64,000 nt of DNA, taken from positions 31,270,707-31,334,706 of the forward strand of contig NC_044283.2 of the NCBI RefSeq assembly GCF_004027225.2, written 5' to 3'. The translations under genes and the position numbers were made by a program. A model generated the notes under the pieces. That model did no database searches. It was given only the letters and a program-made list of their open reading frames with translations, and had not been told where the DNA came from. This stretch comes from Strigops habroptila (lineage: Eukaryota > Chordata > Aves > Psittaciformes > Psittacidae). Below are positions 48,701-60,700 of this stretch, in pieces; the first letter of the stretch is position 1; each line of letters starts with the position of its first letter.

Positions 48701-51700
48701 TGGATCAAGTTTCCCCCAGTATGTTGATGTAAGTTAAAAAGAGAAGCTGTTACAAAGCCTGTTGCAAACAGTTTACCAAAGACATCCTGTGCAGAACAAA
48801 GTTTCCAAAATTGTGTTGGGAGTGAAGTTTTCAAAACCCTGAGAGGGGATTGTGTATTTAATAATGAGGGCTTGGAAACAGCATAGAATTTCTGCTTTCA
48901 GACAGACAGACAGACAGACACCTAAGTGGTGCCACAGCCTCCTATTCCAAGCTATGTTTGCTGATGAAGGTCTGTAAGAGCAGGCCCACCAAACTCAGCC
49001 ATCAGCATCACCACAGATGATGGTATTTGAGTGAAAGCGATTCATGCAACCATTCTCCATCCCTGAATAAAATCTTATTAAACCTTCACTTAGAAACTAT
49101 TTTGATGGTGAGGAAAATCTATAATTCATTAAGGAAAATACTTTCCTGAAAGCTTTCCAAGCTCTATGCCATGTTTGAAGAAAAAAAATCTCCCAGTTTT
49201 TACAACATAAGTTTCTACCCTGCTGTGTCCTGGTGTCTATTTTTTAGTATTACAGAGTTTGTAATCTCAGAACAAAAAAAGGGCAATCAGAATCTGAATC
49301 AAATCGTAGAATCATAGAATGGTTTGGGTTGGAAGGGGCCTCATGTAGTTCCAACCCCCCTGCCGTGGGCAGGACACCTTTCACTACGCCAGGTTGCTCA
49401 ATCCAGCAGTAAACAAATACTCAGCAGTATTTGGTGCAATCTGTTTTCAACAGTGAGATACTAAATTCACCCCATAAACAGACTATGCATTTATTTTGAT
49501 CCATGTACAATTATGCTGTCTTTTAAGGAAAAAGATATTAACCAGTGAAATGCATTTAAGGAATACAGCGAAAAATGTCATGATTTTTACTGAGTTAATG
49601 TACAATCTATGACTTAATAATGTCTTAGTAGATCACTTGTCCTCTGGAAATCTTCTGAAGGACTCAGTTAATGATGGCCATCATGACCAGTGGCACAACT
49701 TTAGTGTCCTTCAATGTAACTGAAATTTCATTTTACAAGCGAAGTCAGAGTTTATACCACATCCGAACGTATTTGGCTGTCTTAACTCCATTTAATTCAG
49801 GGGGAAAATAGCCTAATGTGTCCATACAGAGTCTTGCAATCTTTATACATTGGGCCTCTTCCAGATGGTTATTTTAAAAGTAATTTTTGAAGGATATTTA
49901 TAAAAATGCATAGATAGCAGCACTGAAAGCAAACAGCTTTTCACGATTAATGCTCCTGTGCAGATGGAAGCATGACCAATTAGTAGCTGAATTCTGGCTG
50001 AAGCTGCTGTCTCTATTTACAAAAGCCCAAGGTAAGGCTGGAATAGTGCTTTGCTCATTCCCACTACCAAATTAGAGTCAATATTTACTGTCCACTTCAC
50101 TGAGCAAAGGTCAGACTGTCCGAAAGGCATACACTGTATATTTCACATGATTTTGGCTACCAATCTGGGCCTTAATACTGAGTTCAATTATTAATTCAAT
50201 TATGAGGCTTACCTGACAGGGAAAAGGTGTATCTATCTCAGCAGAAAAAATATCAAAATCTTGGAGAAATAAGAACTGCTGCATGAGCACACAAAAATCA
50301 AGAGCCCCTGGGCAGAACTCATAGCAATCCAGTGGCGCTCCCTTCCCCAGTTAGGGAGGAAGAAACAGGACACGTGGTGGAAACTGCCTCTTCCACCAGC
50401 GAAAGGACCAGAGGGGGATGCTGGACCAGTTCCCCCTTCTATCAGGAGGGCCATAGGCAGAGGAAGGAGTAGATGCTGTGGGCCAAACCCTCAAACTCTC
50501 TTTCTGGCTGATCTATTGCTGAAGTCAAAGGATTGAGGGCTGCTCATATATCAGCAACTGCTCCTGGTATGAGGGGAGGAGAAGCTCGTATTTGCTGTTT
50601 AAATACAGACAGCGTTTAAATACAGACAGGGAGCAACGTGGGGTCATCATCTCAATGCACAACAAATGAGGGTCAAGTCTTGGCTGGCCCCTGGGTGCGC
50701 GACAAAGCTCTCCCATCACAAAAACCAAATGACAGCCTCAGTCAGCCCTTGAATCTTTACTGGGAGAAGTCCTTGTGCAATATTTCCTTCTAATATTAAA
50801 AATAATTTCAAGCAGGTTGTGACCAGGATCAAAATTATGACACAGATCTCCACATATACCTCTCTTTAAATGAAAATTTTAAAAATCAATTCTATACTAA
50901 AGCACTATGAGGCAGCAGAGACAGAAGTAAAACATTTTTGGGGGGGAGGAAGGAAACTCCAGCATGTTGAAATGGATTTTACTTCCAGAGAACAGTCAAA
51001 TCTCAATATTATTTGCATATTCTGAAAAAATCCTCCTTGTCCTACAAATTCGGTCATTTTATAATGATGATGTATTTTGCCCCAAATTAACATTATACAA
51101 GGGTAAATACATGTTAAAGTTAAGATAAATAAAATTATTAGAATCAAAGTCAGTAAAATCACAAAGCTGAAACCAAATTTTTTTGCCTACTCAAATAAAG
51201 CATTGGCATAATTTTAAGTATAAATCAATTTATTCAGCTTTTTCCTAAAGAAAAATCATTGAAATGAACACATTCCTAATATAAGTGCATTTTCCAGTGG
51301 AAAACTCAATAATCAATTTTTGTTCAAATTTCCTCAGCATTGGAAGTTATTTAAAATTGTATATTGAAATTCTCTCATGTGAAAGTTTCTCCTATTCTCA
51401 TATTGAAAGTTTCTCATGTGAAGAAGATCCTCCAACCTTCACTTCTGCTTAATCCGGTAAATTGAATGAAATGGCCCCTGCACTTCTGGAACACATCAGA
51501 CCCATTATGTCTTGATGTCCTCTTTTCCATGCTGTACACTTCCAAGCAACAATGCAGCACACATTAAACATTTTTCATCAGCCTCATTTGTCTTTTCAAA
51601 GGTTTTTATGTACCTTTGGGGTACATAACATCTCACACCAGATCACAAGTAGCAGACATATCAATTTTTAAAGGCCACCAGAGAAACATGAAGGGACACT

Positions 51701-54700
51701 GAATGGAAAAAGAGAAAACCTATGCAGCACCTTACATGAGAAAAGCCCTGCTCGTACAGGGCTTTTTAAAATAAAATGACTTGAAATCCTCAAGTGCTTG
51801 AACTCACAGATTTTACTTACCTGATTTCTAATCATATCAGCCAGGTTGCTAAATATGAGATTTCAACATAGCAAATACAAAACCTATGAAAAAAGCAGAT
51901 GTTTTGAGCATATGGCTCATTTAAAAAGAGACGTTAAGAAGGAATGTGCCCCAAGCAACCTAAAGTGTTACGTGCATTAGAAATTACCTTGTTACCGATC
52001 AGTTTGGGCTGTGGGCCTATCTCACAACCTTTTAGCTCAAAAATAATACATAGCACTGTCCATGCAGCCAGGCTGGTTGTTCACTACTTTAATTTTGATG
52101 ATCTTAAGCTGAACAAATAAAAGAACAGGTTTATTCACTCAGCCTCTCTCCTAGCCAAACAAGACTTTGTAGTGAACTAAAAATCGTTCCGTTTTCCTCC
52201 CTGAAAACCTTAGACCAAGGATTTAAGTATAAATACGTCGCAAAGAAAGTGACTGTTTTACCTAGATCAGACTTTATTGAATTGTGTCATTAAAGTAAAT
52301 GATATCTGGATTTCACCCATAAAACAAGGTGTTTGCACGATTAGGAATTCACCACTAGTTGTGATGATGCTCCACTGCACAAATCCCATTAGCCAGCAGG
52401 CAGCTGCATGCAGCTCCAATGGGCTTTTCATACCTGTTTTCACTGCTGCTGATTCCAGAGCAGTTATCCTGATTTGAATGACAGAAGGATCAAATCTTTC
52501 CTCTAGTTTTCAATAGAGCATTACCTTCAAGCATTTTCTGCAGACTGTTTCTCATGACATGGATGTTCTCAATACCTATGAATTGAAACTTGATGTTGGA
52601 GTAGTTGTCTTCATTTTCGTATCCCTTCCCTGCTGCTCTGTTTGCCATTGCGTTGAGCTGAAAAAAATAGGGAAAATTAGATGAAAACCCAGTAGCATGT
52701 TATTTCCAAAACACAGCTTGTGGTCTACTGCAATAAATCAGAGTGATTTCAGTCAGGCACAAATAGGAAGCATTTATCACAGTGTCAACACAATGGGTTA
52801 GGAGTTGGGGATCTGTTACAGCCTACTGCGGGCACTGAGCTGCTGAGGCTCTTACCTCTGTTATACACACTTGGAGTGAAACTTCATTACTGAGGTTAAA
52901 CACAAAAATCACAGCTTATGTAGGGCTTCTCTACAAGACAATAAAGTTTTTAATTTGGGTTTAAAAGACTATTCTGATTTTATTTTTTGATCAGCATTAT
53001 GTTTACTAGCAGAATATACCCAGCAGGTGGCAGTGTCTTATCTGCCATGCCACTGTTTCATAACATGTACACTGTAATGTTGCCCAAGTTACTCTGTTTT
53101 CTGCTCAAATCATCCAAAAGTTGATACAGCTTACTTCTTTGAAGCTTGGAATAATGAAGAGAGAGTTGGAGTAGTTCTTCCTAAGTTTATAGTATCTTGG
53201 CCGTAGTTGTATGAGACCACAAAATATTTGAATTAACAAAATTACCACAAATATTTTCATCTGCAATGCAGTACTATCAAATATTTTGCTCAGCTTCAGC
53301 AAAAAATACATGCAACTGGAAGATGGAGTTTTATCTTTGAATATCTTACTTGCTTCATGGCGTGGGAAAGTCACTAAATGATCCATTAGTTCAGTTTTCC
53401 CAAGCATAAAATTAAGGGGTTTTTAATGCTTATTTTCCCCCTTTTGAGGGGGAGCTGACAGAAATGAATGAAGTGCTTTTACTTTATTATCCTATTTTTA
53501 TTTTCTTTTAAAATTTTTTTCCTATAGCAAAATCTCACTGTCCAATAGAAAAAAACTCTCTTTTTGCATAAAGTCCCTGCTCTTCTATGAAATGCACGCT
53601 GTAAGGCTGGGGAGCCTTTGAGCTTCCTGAGAAGTATGAAGGCTCCAAGAGTAACAAAGCAGTCCACGTGGCAGAACCTCCATGCCTCCAAGCACGGCTA
53701 ACAGCTTCTGCTCGGGAAAAATTTCAGAATTAAATAACAATGGATATTGCACATCCAGACTGGAGGGCACTAACAAAGCTTTTGGAGAGACCTTATGAGG
53801 CATCAGCTGGACAAAAAGTGACTCATCTTCATTGCAGTGAGAGCCAACGCTCATGAAAAATCAAAACAAAGTATCTCTTAAGCATTGCCTAGGGGCTAAG
53901 AGACTATGCAGATAACTCTATTTCTCATTTATTTCCCAATATCGCAGGCAGTACTATTGATTTGCTGCCTCTGTGGTTGGTTCTGAAGCTCACAATAATG
54001 TCCTTCAGTAATCTACTAATGGTATCAGGGGATACACAAGAATGTCCCTTCCTGATCTCTGCCACCCCAAACAGACATACTGCCAATATTCAATTTTAAT
54101 TTGGAGCTGAATGCACGCAGTTGAGTAGGATTGATTGTCTGCTGCCAACTTACCTCCAGCTAAGATGAACAAGTCCAGCTTTTTTGCATCATATGTCAAA
54201 ATAGGTTTCGATGGACCAAATTTGACCTCTCGACTTTGAAAGGAAACACCTGAAGACTAAAAGCTTTTTATGCCATTATAATTCATTTTATATGCACAAG
54301 AAAACAGCTAGATGAGACAAATTTTCAATTCCTTTATTCTGTCCAAATTAATATGTAAAGATCAGGGATTTTTTCCCATCTTCACACTTTCTAGCCCATC
54401 CATTCCCATGAGCATCCATGAGCAGAACTTGGCGATAGGAATATCTAGTTATATTTGTGGACCACCATTTGGAATTGAAGCATTGCATTATTTCATGATG
54501 CAACTCTGAGATAGGAACCAAAGGAAACCCCCAGCATTTTTCATTTACTCAAGTCCTGTGTAAAACTTCCTTTAACTTGTAGTATGCAATTCAGGAAAAA
54601 GCATAGGGGGAAAAATATTCTAGTCTATCAACCAGCTGTTTGCTGATGTTCTATCAATGAACAATAAAAAAAACCCAGATACAGTCTGAGAACAGTGTGT

Positions 54701-57700
54701 CCTTTAAGGACAAAGTCCTCAGTGTGACTTGCTAGAAAGATATAAATTATCTGCTGAATCCTAATCTTTCTCTTTTGAAGTAGGTATCAGTGTCTAAGAA
54801 GAAAGATCTGTATGTATGAGCGTAAGCCACCACAACCCCCTGAAACACTAAATGACAAACATCTGGCCCCTGACTGACCTAATCCTCAGTAAAATAAATG
54901 CTATTAACTGTCTCTGCAGCAGATCAATTTTGTCACAGAAATCCTTTCTTAAAAGACAATCTGAAATAGCCCTCTTTAAAAGTAAATAAATATAAGGTTA
55001 ATTTTGCAAGGCTATCTGACACTCATTTATTTTAAATATTGTCGGTTGCCAAACTTTGCAGCTGCCACAATATTTACTAACAAGTTTTCCACATCACCTA
55101 CCAAAATTCCATCTGTTGCTCTTAAAGCAGTTGTTGTAAAGCTCTCTAAATTGTGCCTGGCTTCACTTAATCTCAGTGAATATGAGGATACAACCTCTGA
55201 AGGGAACAGACCTCACTTGCCAGATTTCCTGGCATCTTTAATGTGGAGGATAACCAAGTCCTGTTTTGTTATAAAGAGTTATAGAATTAATCTGTTCTAG
55301 TCATAAACAGTAAGTTTGTATTAGCTTCTGTAAAGCTAATAGAGGAAGGAGAAAATCAAGAAAGACAGTAGCCTAAGTAAAGCTCTGCATATGGTCACCC
55401 TGGTATATTTAAATGAAGAGGAAAAAAAGCTTTCTTCCGCAGGCAAATCTTTTGTTTTGAAGATTATCAAACACAATGAAGGACAACATATGAGGAGCAC
55501 CGGGGAATGCTGAATTCAAGGGTCCATGAATTCATAATCTCTGCAAGGAACCAGTTCTGATGAGAGAAGAGGCAGGTAGTTTTCTAACTTCCTAGATAAA
55601 TGGGAAACCTTGCACCAGACTTGGCTATCTTACCTTTGCATTTGTTAAAGGTTCCCTGAGGAACAGCTTGCACCAATACCTATCACTTCCTACATGCTCT
55701 AGATTTATAGATGCATTAGGAGGTATAAAACTGTAATAAGACTGTTATTTGGCACCAGAGATCACAGGAGCTTTAGTGAATTAGTCAGTCTTGTAGCACA
55801 GAGAAGTAGGAATCTGTGTATACAAATTTCTTTACATCAAAACCCTTTTTATTAGAGAAGTTTAGTGAAAACGGTCTTCATCTCCTGAGTGGCTTCTGAA
55901 GAAGCCAGAGTTGCTGGAAATATGACGTCATTCATGGCAGAGCAAGCCGATTTTACTCTCTCCACTTAAAGTACAGGCTTTTTTCACTGCACACAGGAAG
56001 TGTCTCGAAGTCGTTTACCAGAAAAGTTCACAGAATGGGAACTTCCCGTTAATACCTTGTAAAACATTAGTAATAGCCAAGTCAGTCAGTCTTTAGAAAT
56101 AAATCCCGTCATTGAGCAACTTCCTCATTAGGGAAGACTACCAGTATTATCAGCCAGGAAATGTTATGCTGTAACTATTATTACATATAGAAAACTGTTA
56201 AACAAGCATTAAACAGCTAGGTCTGTACTTCCTATTTAAAGCCTGTTCTGAACACAGTGGTAGCAGTCCTGTCCTAGTGCTGATCATGATTCACTTGCTT
56301 CAGGACCACAAGTAAGGTGGTAGCATCCTTGTCTTCCCAACAGAGGGAACTGAAGGTCAAAGTAGTCACCAAATTAGAAAGTGCAATGAGACATGCCAAA
56401 GCCCTGATTTTCTGGCTGCTGCCTCTGGTTACAGCTGTAAGTGCTCAGCACTTTCCCACCGGCCCCCAGATCTTCCGTCAATCACCAACCAGACATGTTC
56501 CTTGTGTCTGCTCCAGCTCTGCCCTTCCTCACTCCATTTCAGGATATCGAAATAGCCCTTGTTCCTTTCCCTCAAACCTTTGCTCCCATCTTTCCTTTTC
56601 CCATGTTATAGCTCATCCTATATCTACTAGGGATTTTGTGGAGATTTGCCCCTCTGTCTTCTTTTCTTCAGATGCTTTCTTTGGTAACATCAACAGGAGA
56701 GCTACTGATTGTGTAAGAAGGAGCATATCCCTGCTGCCACCTCCAGACACTGAAGCCTATCTAGTCCTCATCGCCTACAGCTGTTTGCTAGCATGCCAAT
56801 TTGGACACAAGGTTTTTTCAGCTTCCAACCTCTTCTAGAGGATTACTGAGTTTCTGCACAGCATGATTTTTTTGAAAGCTTTTATCTTGGCCAAAGATTT
56901 TAGTCAGATATAGAGATACGGCACCTGACATCACTATTTACCATATTTCCGATTCTCTCTCAAAAGCATAAAAGTGCTGGAGATATTCAAAGAAGGTTTT
57001 CTTCAGTTCTTGTAACCTCAGTAAATTGTCTTTCCTCAGTCTTATGCAGAGGTCATTGAAATTTTCCCATTTCAGGAGATATGTTGCATGGAAAATTTTA
57101 GTATAAGCAGGCAAAGGTTTGCAACATTACGAACAGCTGTAAATACAGGTTTATAATGGGAATTATTTTCACTACTCTCATGAGTAACGTATAGTTACCA
57201 ATAGTATCTCTGTGTGTGGAAACAGTTCCAATTCAAGTTATTTACTTATCTGTATCTTAACATTTTGTTAAGAACAAAGAAGATAAAAGCTCAGTGTAAA
57301 TAAAAAAAATTCTCTAAGAGCTAAAAATGTGGGCAAGGTTCCTATTCAAAATTCCCCTGATCAACCCCGATTTGCCTGTGGAGTTACCAATGCAACTAAA
57401 ATCAGAAGTATGGTGAGTCACTTATGTCGTGCATCTTCCCTAATGTTTTCAGCCCATATTCAGTCTTGCTATGTGCAAGAAATTTAAGGTACTTACTTTG
57501 GGCCGTGTGTCAACAACATATATGAAATCACTTCCTGGATTTGCTTTTCTAATGGCCTGGAGCATCTGTTCATCCTCCAGGCATCGAGCACTAAAGCCAG
57601 ATAAAGGCTGGCTGCTTCTGCATATGGAAGCCTGTTGAAAAACAGACAAACAACGGAAAAATCAACATAGTTATTAAGAAGAAATTATTTAGCATCCAGA

Positions 57701-60700
57701 AGCATTTACAAAACCAGCTCATTAGATGTTTACATAGATGTACAGCTACATGGGAAGGGCAGAATGGTAAAATGAATTATATGTTTATAAACTTATTTTT
57801 AAAAAGGAATGGAAATATTGAAACAATGCAACCCCACTGGCCCAAGTCAAGTCTTGAATCCAAGTTTTAGAGCTATTTTGAATATAGTATTTCTCTAATG
57901 TGGAATAACTCTGGCAAGGTGGTCTCTAGAGGATGTGATGAGTACAACATTGTAATCACAAGAACACTGATGTAACATAAATAATGAGTCCTTTTGCACT
58001 GTCACTCACACTTATTAGTTGTGATACTGACTACACCCAGCTTACACCAGTGCATGCTTTACTAAACAGCCTGACTCTATGAGTCCAGAAAACAAAACCA
58101 CATAACAGGCAGCTAGATCACTGATGGTGGTGTATTTTTAGCACTGCCTCTGGAGAAAGACCTTACTCCATGGAAAGTGGGTCAGGCAGCCTGACCTCTG
58201 GAGTACATTTATTAATCAGTGCTATTGAAGAAGTAAAGAGAGTTTCTCCACAGACCCATCAGGATCAGACCTCCAGGTGAAACTGGGAAAGAAGGAACAG
58301 AATGTGAAATGGGCAAGCAAGGAGGTTTTTATTTCTGCTAGGCAGAAGGCAGCTATATTTGTAGAGGGCAAGGGGCTAATACATGCACTTTCTAAGCACT
58401 GAACATAGGCATGATGAAAATCTGCCTGCTGAAGGTCATGACCCATGCAGACTGCCCTACAGATTATTTATTAATGTGAAAAAGGACGTGCTTTTTTTCA
58501 GCCAAGTCTTTGAAGTATCGGTAGTTAGTAAGTAAAACATAAATCTTTAATACAGGAAACCTAAATGTGTGAGAGCCTGTTCATACTTTATTAACAGTTT
58601 TTGCACACAGATTGTTATCTAGAGCCTTGCCTGCTGATCAGCACACATTCCAGCAATTTAATATGTGCTTATACCTCCTTTGCATGAAGCAAAAGGTACA
58701 TTTAAATATGTCCACAACCAATTTAATAGAAGGAAGATGTTTCTCTCTCCTCCATAGCCTACCATATTCAAGGCAGATATAGACCTCCGGATTAAGGTTA
58801 AAGTTAGGGCTGTGGATGAAGGCTAGGATTCAGGGAAGTGTGGACTACAGCCCATTACATTGTGTCATACTGGGGGCCCAAAGGGTTAAGGTATGTGCAG
58901 GCAGTAGCAGGAGAGAATGGTTTGTTTGTCAAATTAGTTTTGGGATTGAGATTATGTTTAGCCCCAGATTAAGAAACTGCGACGCTGCCAATACTGCAAA
59001 ATTAGGAACATAAGATGTCCTAGTGACCAGTGGATATCATAAGTGGAAATCATTATCCACGATATCCATGAAGAGATCATCTCCTGTCAACCCAGGCCAA
59101 TTGCTTAGGATGAGCATATACATCTATAAAATTTCTTGTGCTATTTTTAAGAGTAGGGCAAGAGATGAGGTCATGTTTACTACTGCACAGGCTGAACAAA
59201 TAGTTCCAGAGTTTGATCTTATCATACTCACACAGATCTTGTAAGACAGAGAGAAAGATGCCACATTGTCATTGAATTTGTCAGTACCAAAGAGCTATGG
59301 GAAAGTTCTGGATATGAAAGACTGAATGAGTGGCACCTGTCTCTCCTGCATGCAGTAAAGCTCTTCCCAACCTGCTGTTTCCATAGCTGTTCAGTGTCTA
59401 CCATCACAAATCTTACCCCACTCCTGCCCATTACTCTATTAACTGTAACTCATGCCAACCTGCAAACTCACAAGGAGGTATTTCTTTCAACATTCCCAGC
59501 CCTTTTGCTATCCCTTTGAACCATGAAGGATCCAGGAGTAAACACAATACTTCACAATCCTTGTGGTCTGAACCTTAACCTGAACTCCAACCAAAGATTT
59601 GATGGCTCTTTCAGCCTATTCACAGATCTTTTCTTGAAAGGTTACCACTGATTCTCTTAATTGCTACAAGTACTTTTTCTCCTCCTAGTCTTGCTCTCAG
59701 GCTATGGCTACGAGATCCTTCATTGCTCTGTTCTCCTCCCAGTCACTTGCTAAGATGCTGCTACTGGCCTTCATTCTTCTGCCACCCATGTTTCAGGACC
59801 TCTTGCACTACTCCACTTCCTTGTGACAGAGAGATCGCATTTTATTGTGTTAGCTGGATGATGAAGCTGGGTTTAAATGACTGCATTATATGCCTGTTAA
59901 CGAACTAACCAGAATTCCAGTGTGTGCCCATATGCACAAACCATACTAACCTGACAACAATAACCATCTTTTTTTTTTTAATAAAATAATCACTAATTTC
60001 TTCTTGTGAAAGCTTACAAGAACAATTATGAAAGCAAAACCAAAATAAGCAAACACTGCTGCAAATTCACACTTACATTGTTATCCTTGCAGTAGTAGGA
60101 AAGAGCTGGGAAGCGTCTTCGGCTCCGAAATTTAGAGCTCCCCACTATGATGTGTGCAGTTGCAGACTTTGGTACATACACTTCTGTAGGATAGGAGTCA
60201 CAGACCTGTGAAAGAAAGCTCTACTTATTTTGGTCTACTATACAAGTAACATTAGCCATCTCCAGAGCAGAATCAAAATAAACAAAATATCAGCGAACTC
60301 TAATCTCAGGGAATATTCCATCATTACTGTGTACACATCATTGACATTTCTTAAAACAGTCTTTTGAAGCTAGAAAGTATTAATTCTAACTTATGAATGC
60401 AAAACTGAAGCAAAAGTGTTGAAGGGCTGTGTTTCTTTGAGAACAGATTAATAGAACATACATTCATAATGGGAAAGATTCATCACTATGTACAGCAAGG
60501 TTGTATTTACAACTGCAGTTTCCTCCGTAGTAGAATTCAGAAATAAGGATGGGAGTGGGTCTCAAACACCCCTCCGTTATAATAGGAGGGGACTACAGAG
60601 CCAAATTTTCCAGCAAATGTGATAATTAAAAAAAACAATGACAAAAAAAAAAAACCTTGGAGAAAATAAATTAATCTGTCTGCAGTGAGGATACCAAAAA

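Larger units (their letters stand above)
48517..52524 (-). other. MTMR7: MTMR7 intron 7
   Basis: This 4-kb intron contains a GACA microsatellite (48899-48920), a CR1 fragment (49306-49405) and a 17-bp tandem duplication (50597-50630). A GC-richer patch at about 50220-50740 may be an old repeat that I cannot name. Confidence 0.6.

Noticed and set aside
48899-48920. CRISPR-like or other functional array at the GACA repeat
   Set aside because: It is a plain tetranucleotide microsatellite without spacers, in a vertebrate intron.
58790-59600. Loose inverted similarity between a GGTTAAAGTTAGGG stretch and a later CCTTAACCTGAACTCC stretch
   Set aside because: The pairing is short and imperfect over about 780 bp and can be expected by chance. 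It is not a telomeric repeat.
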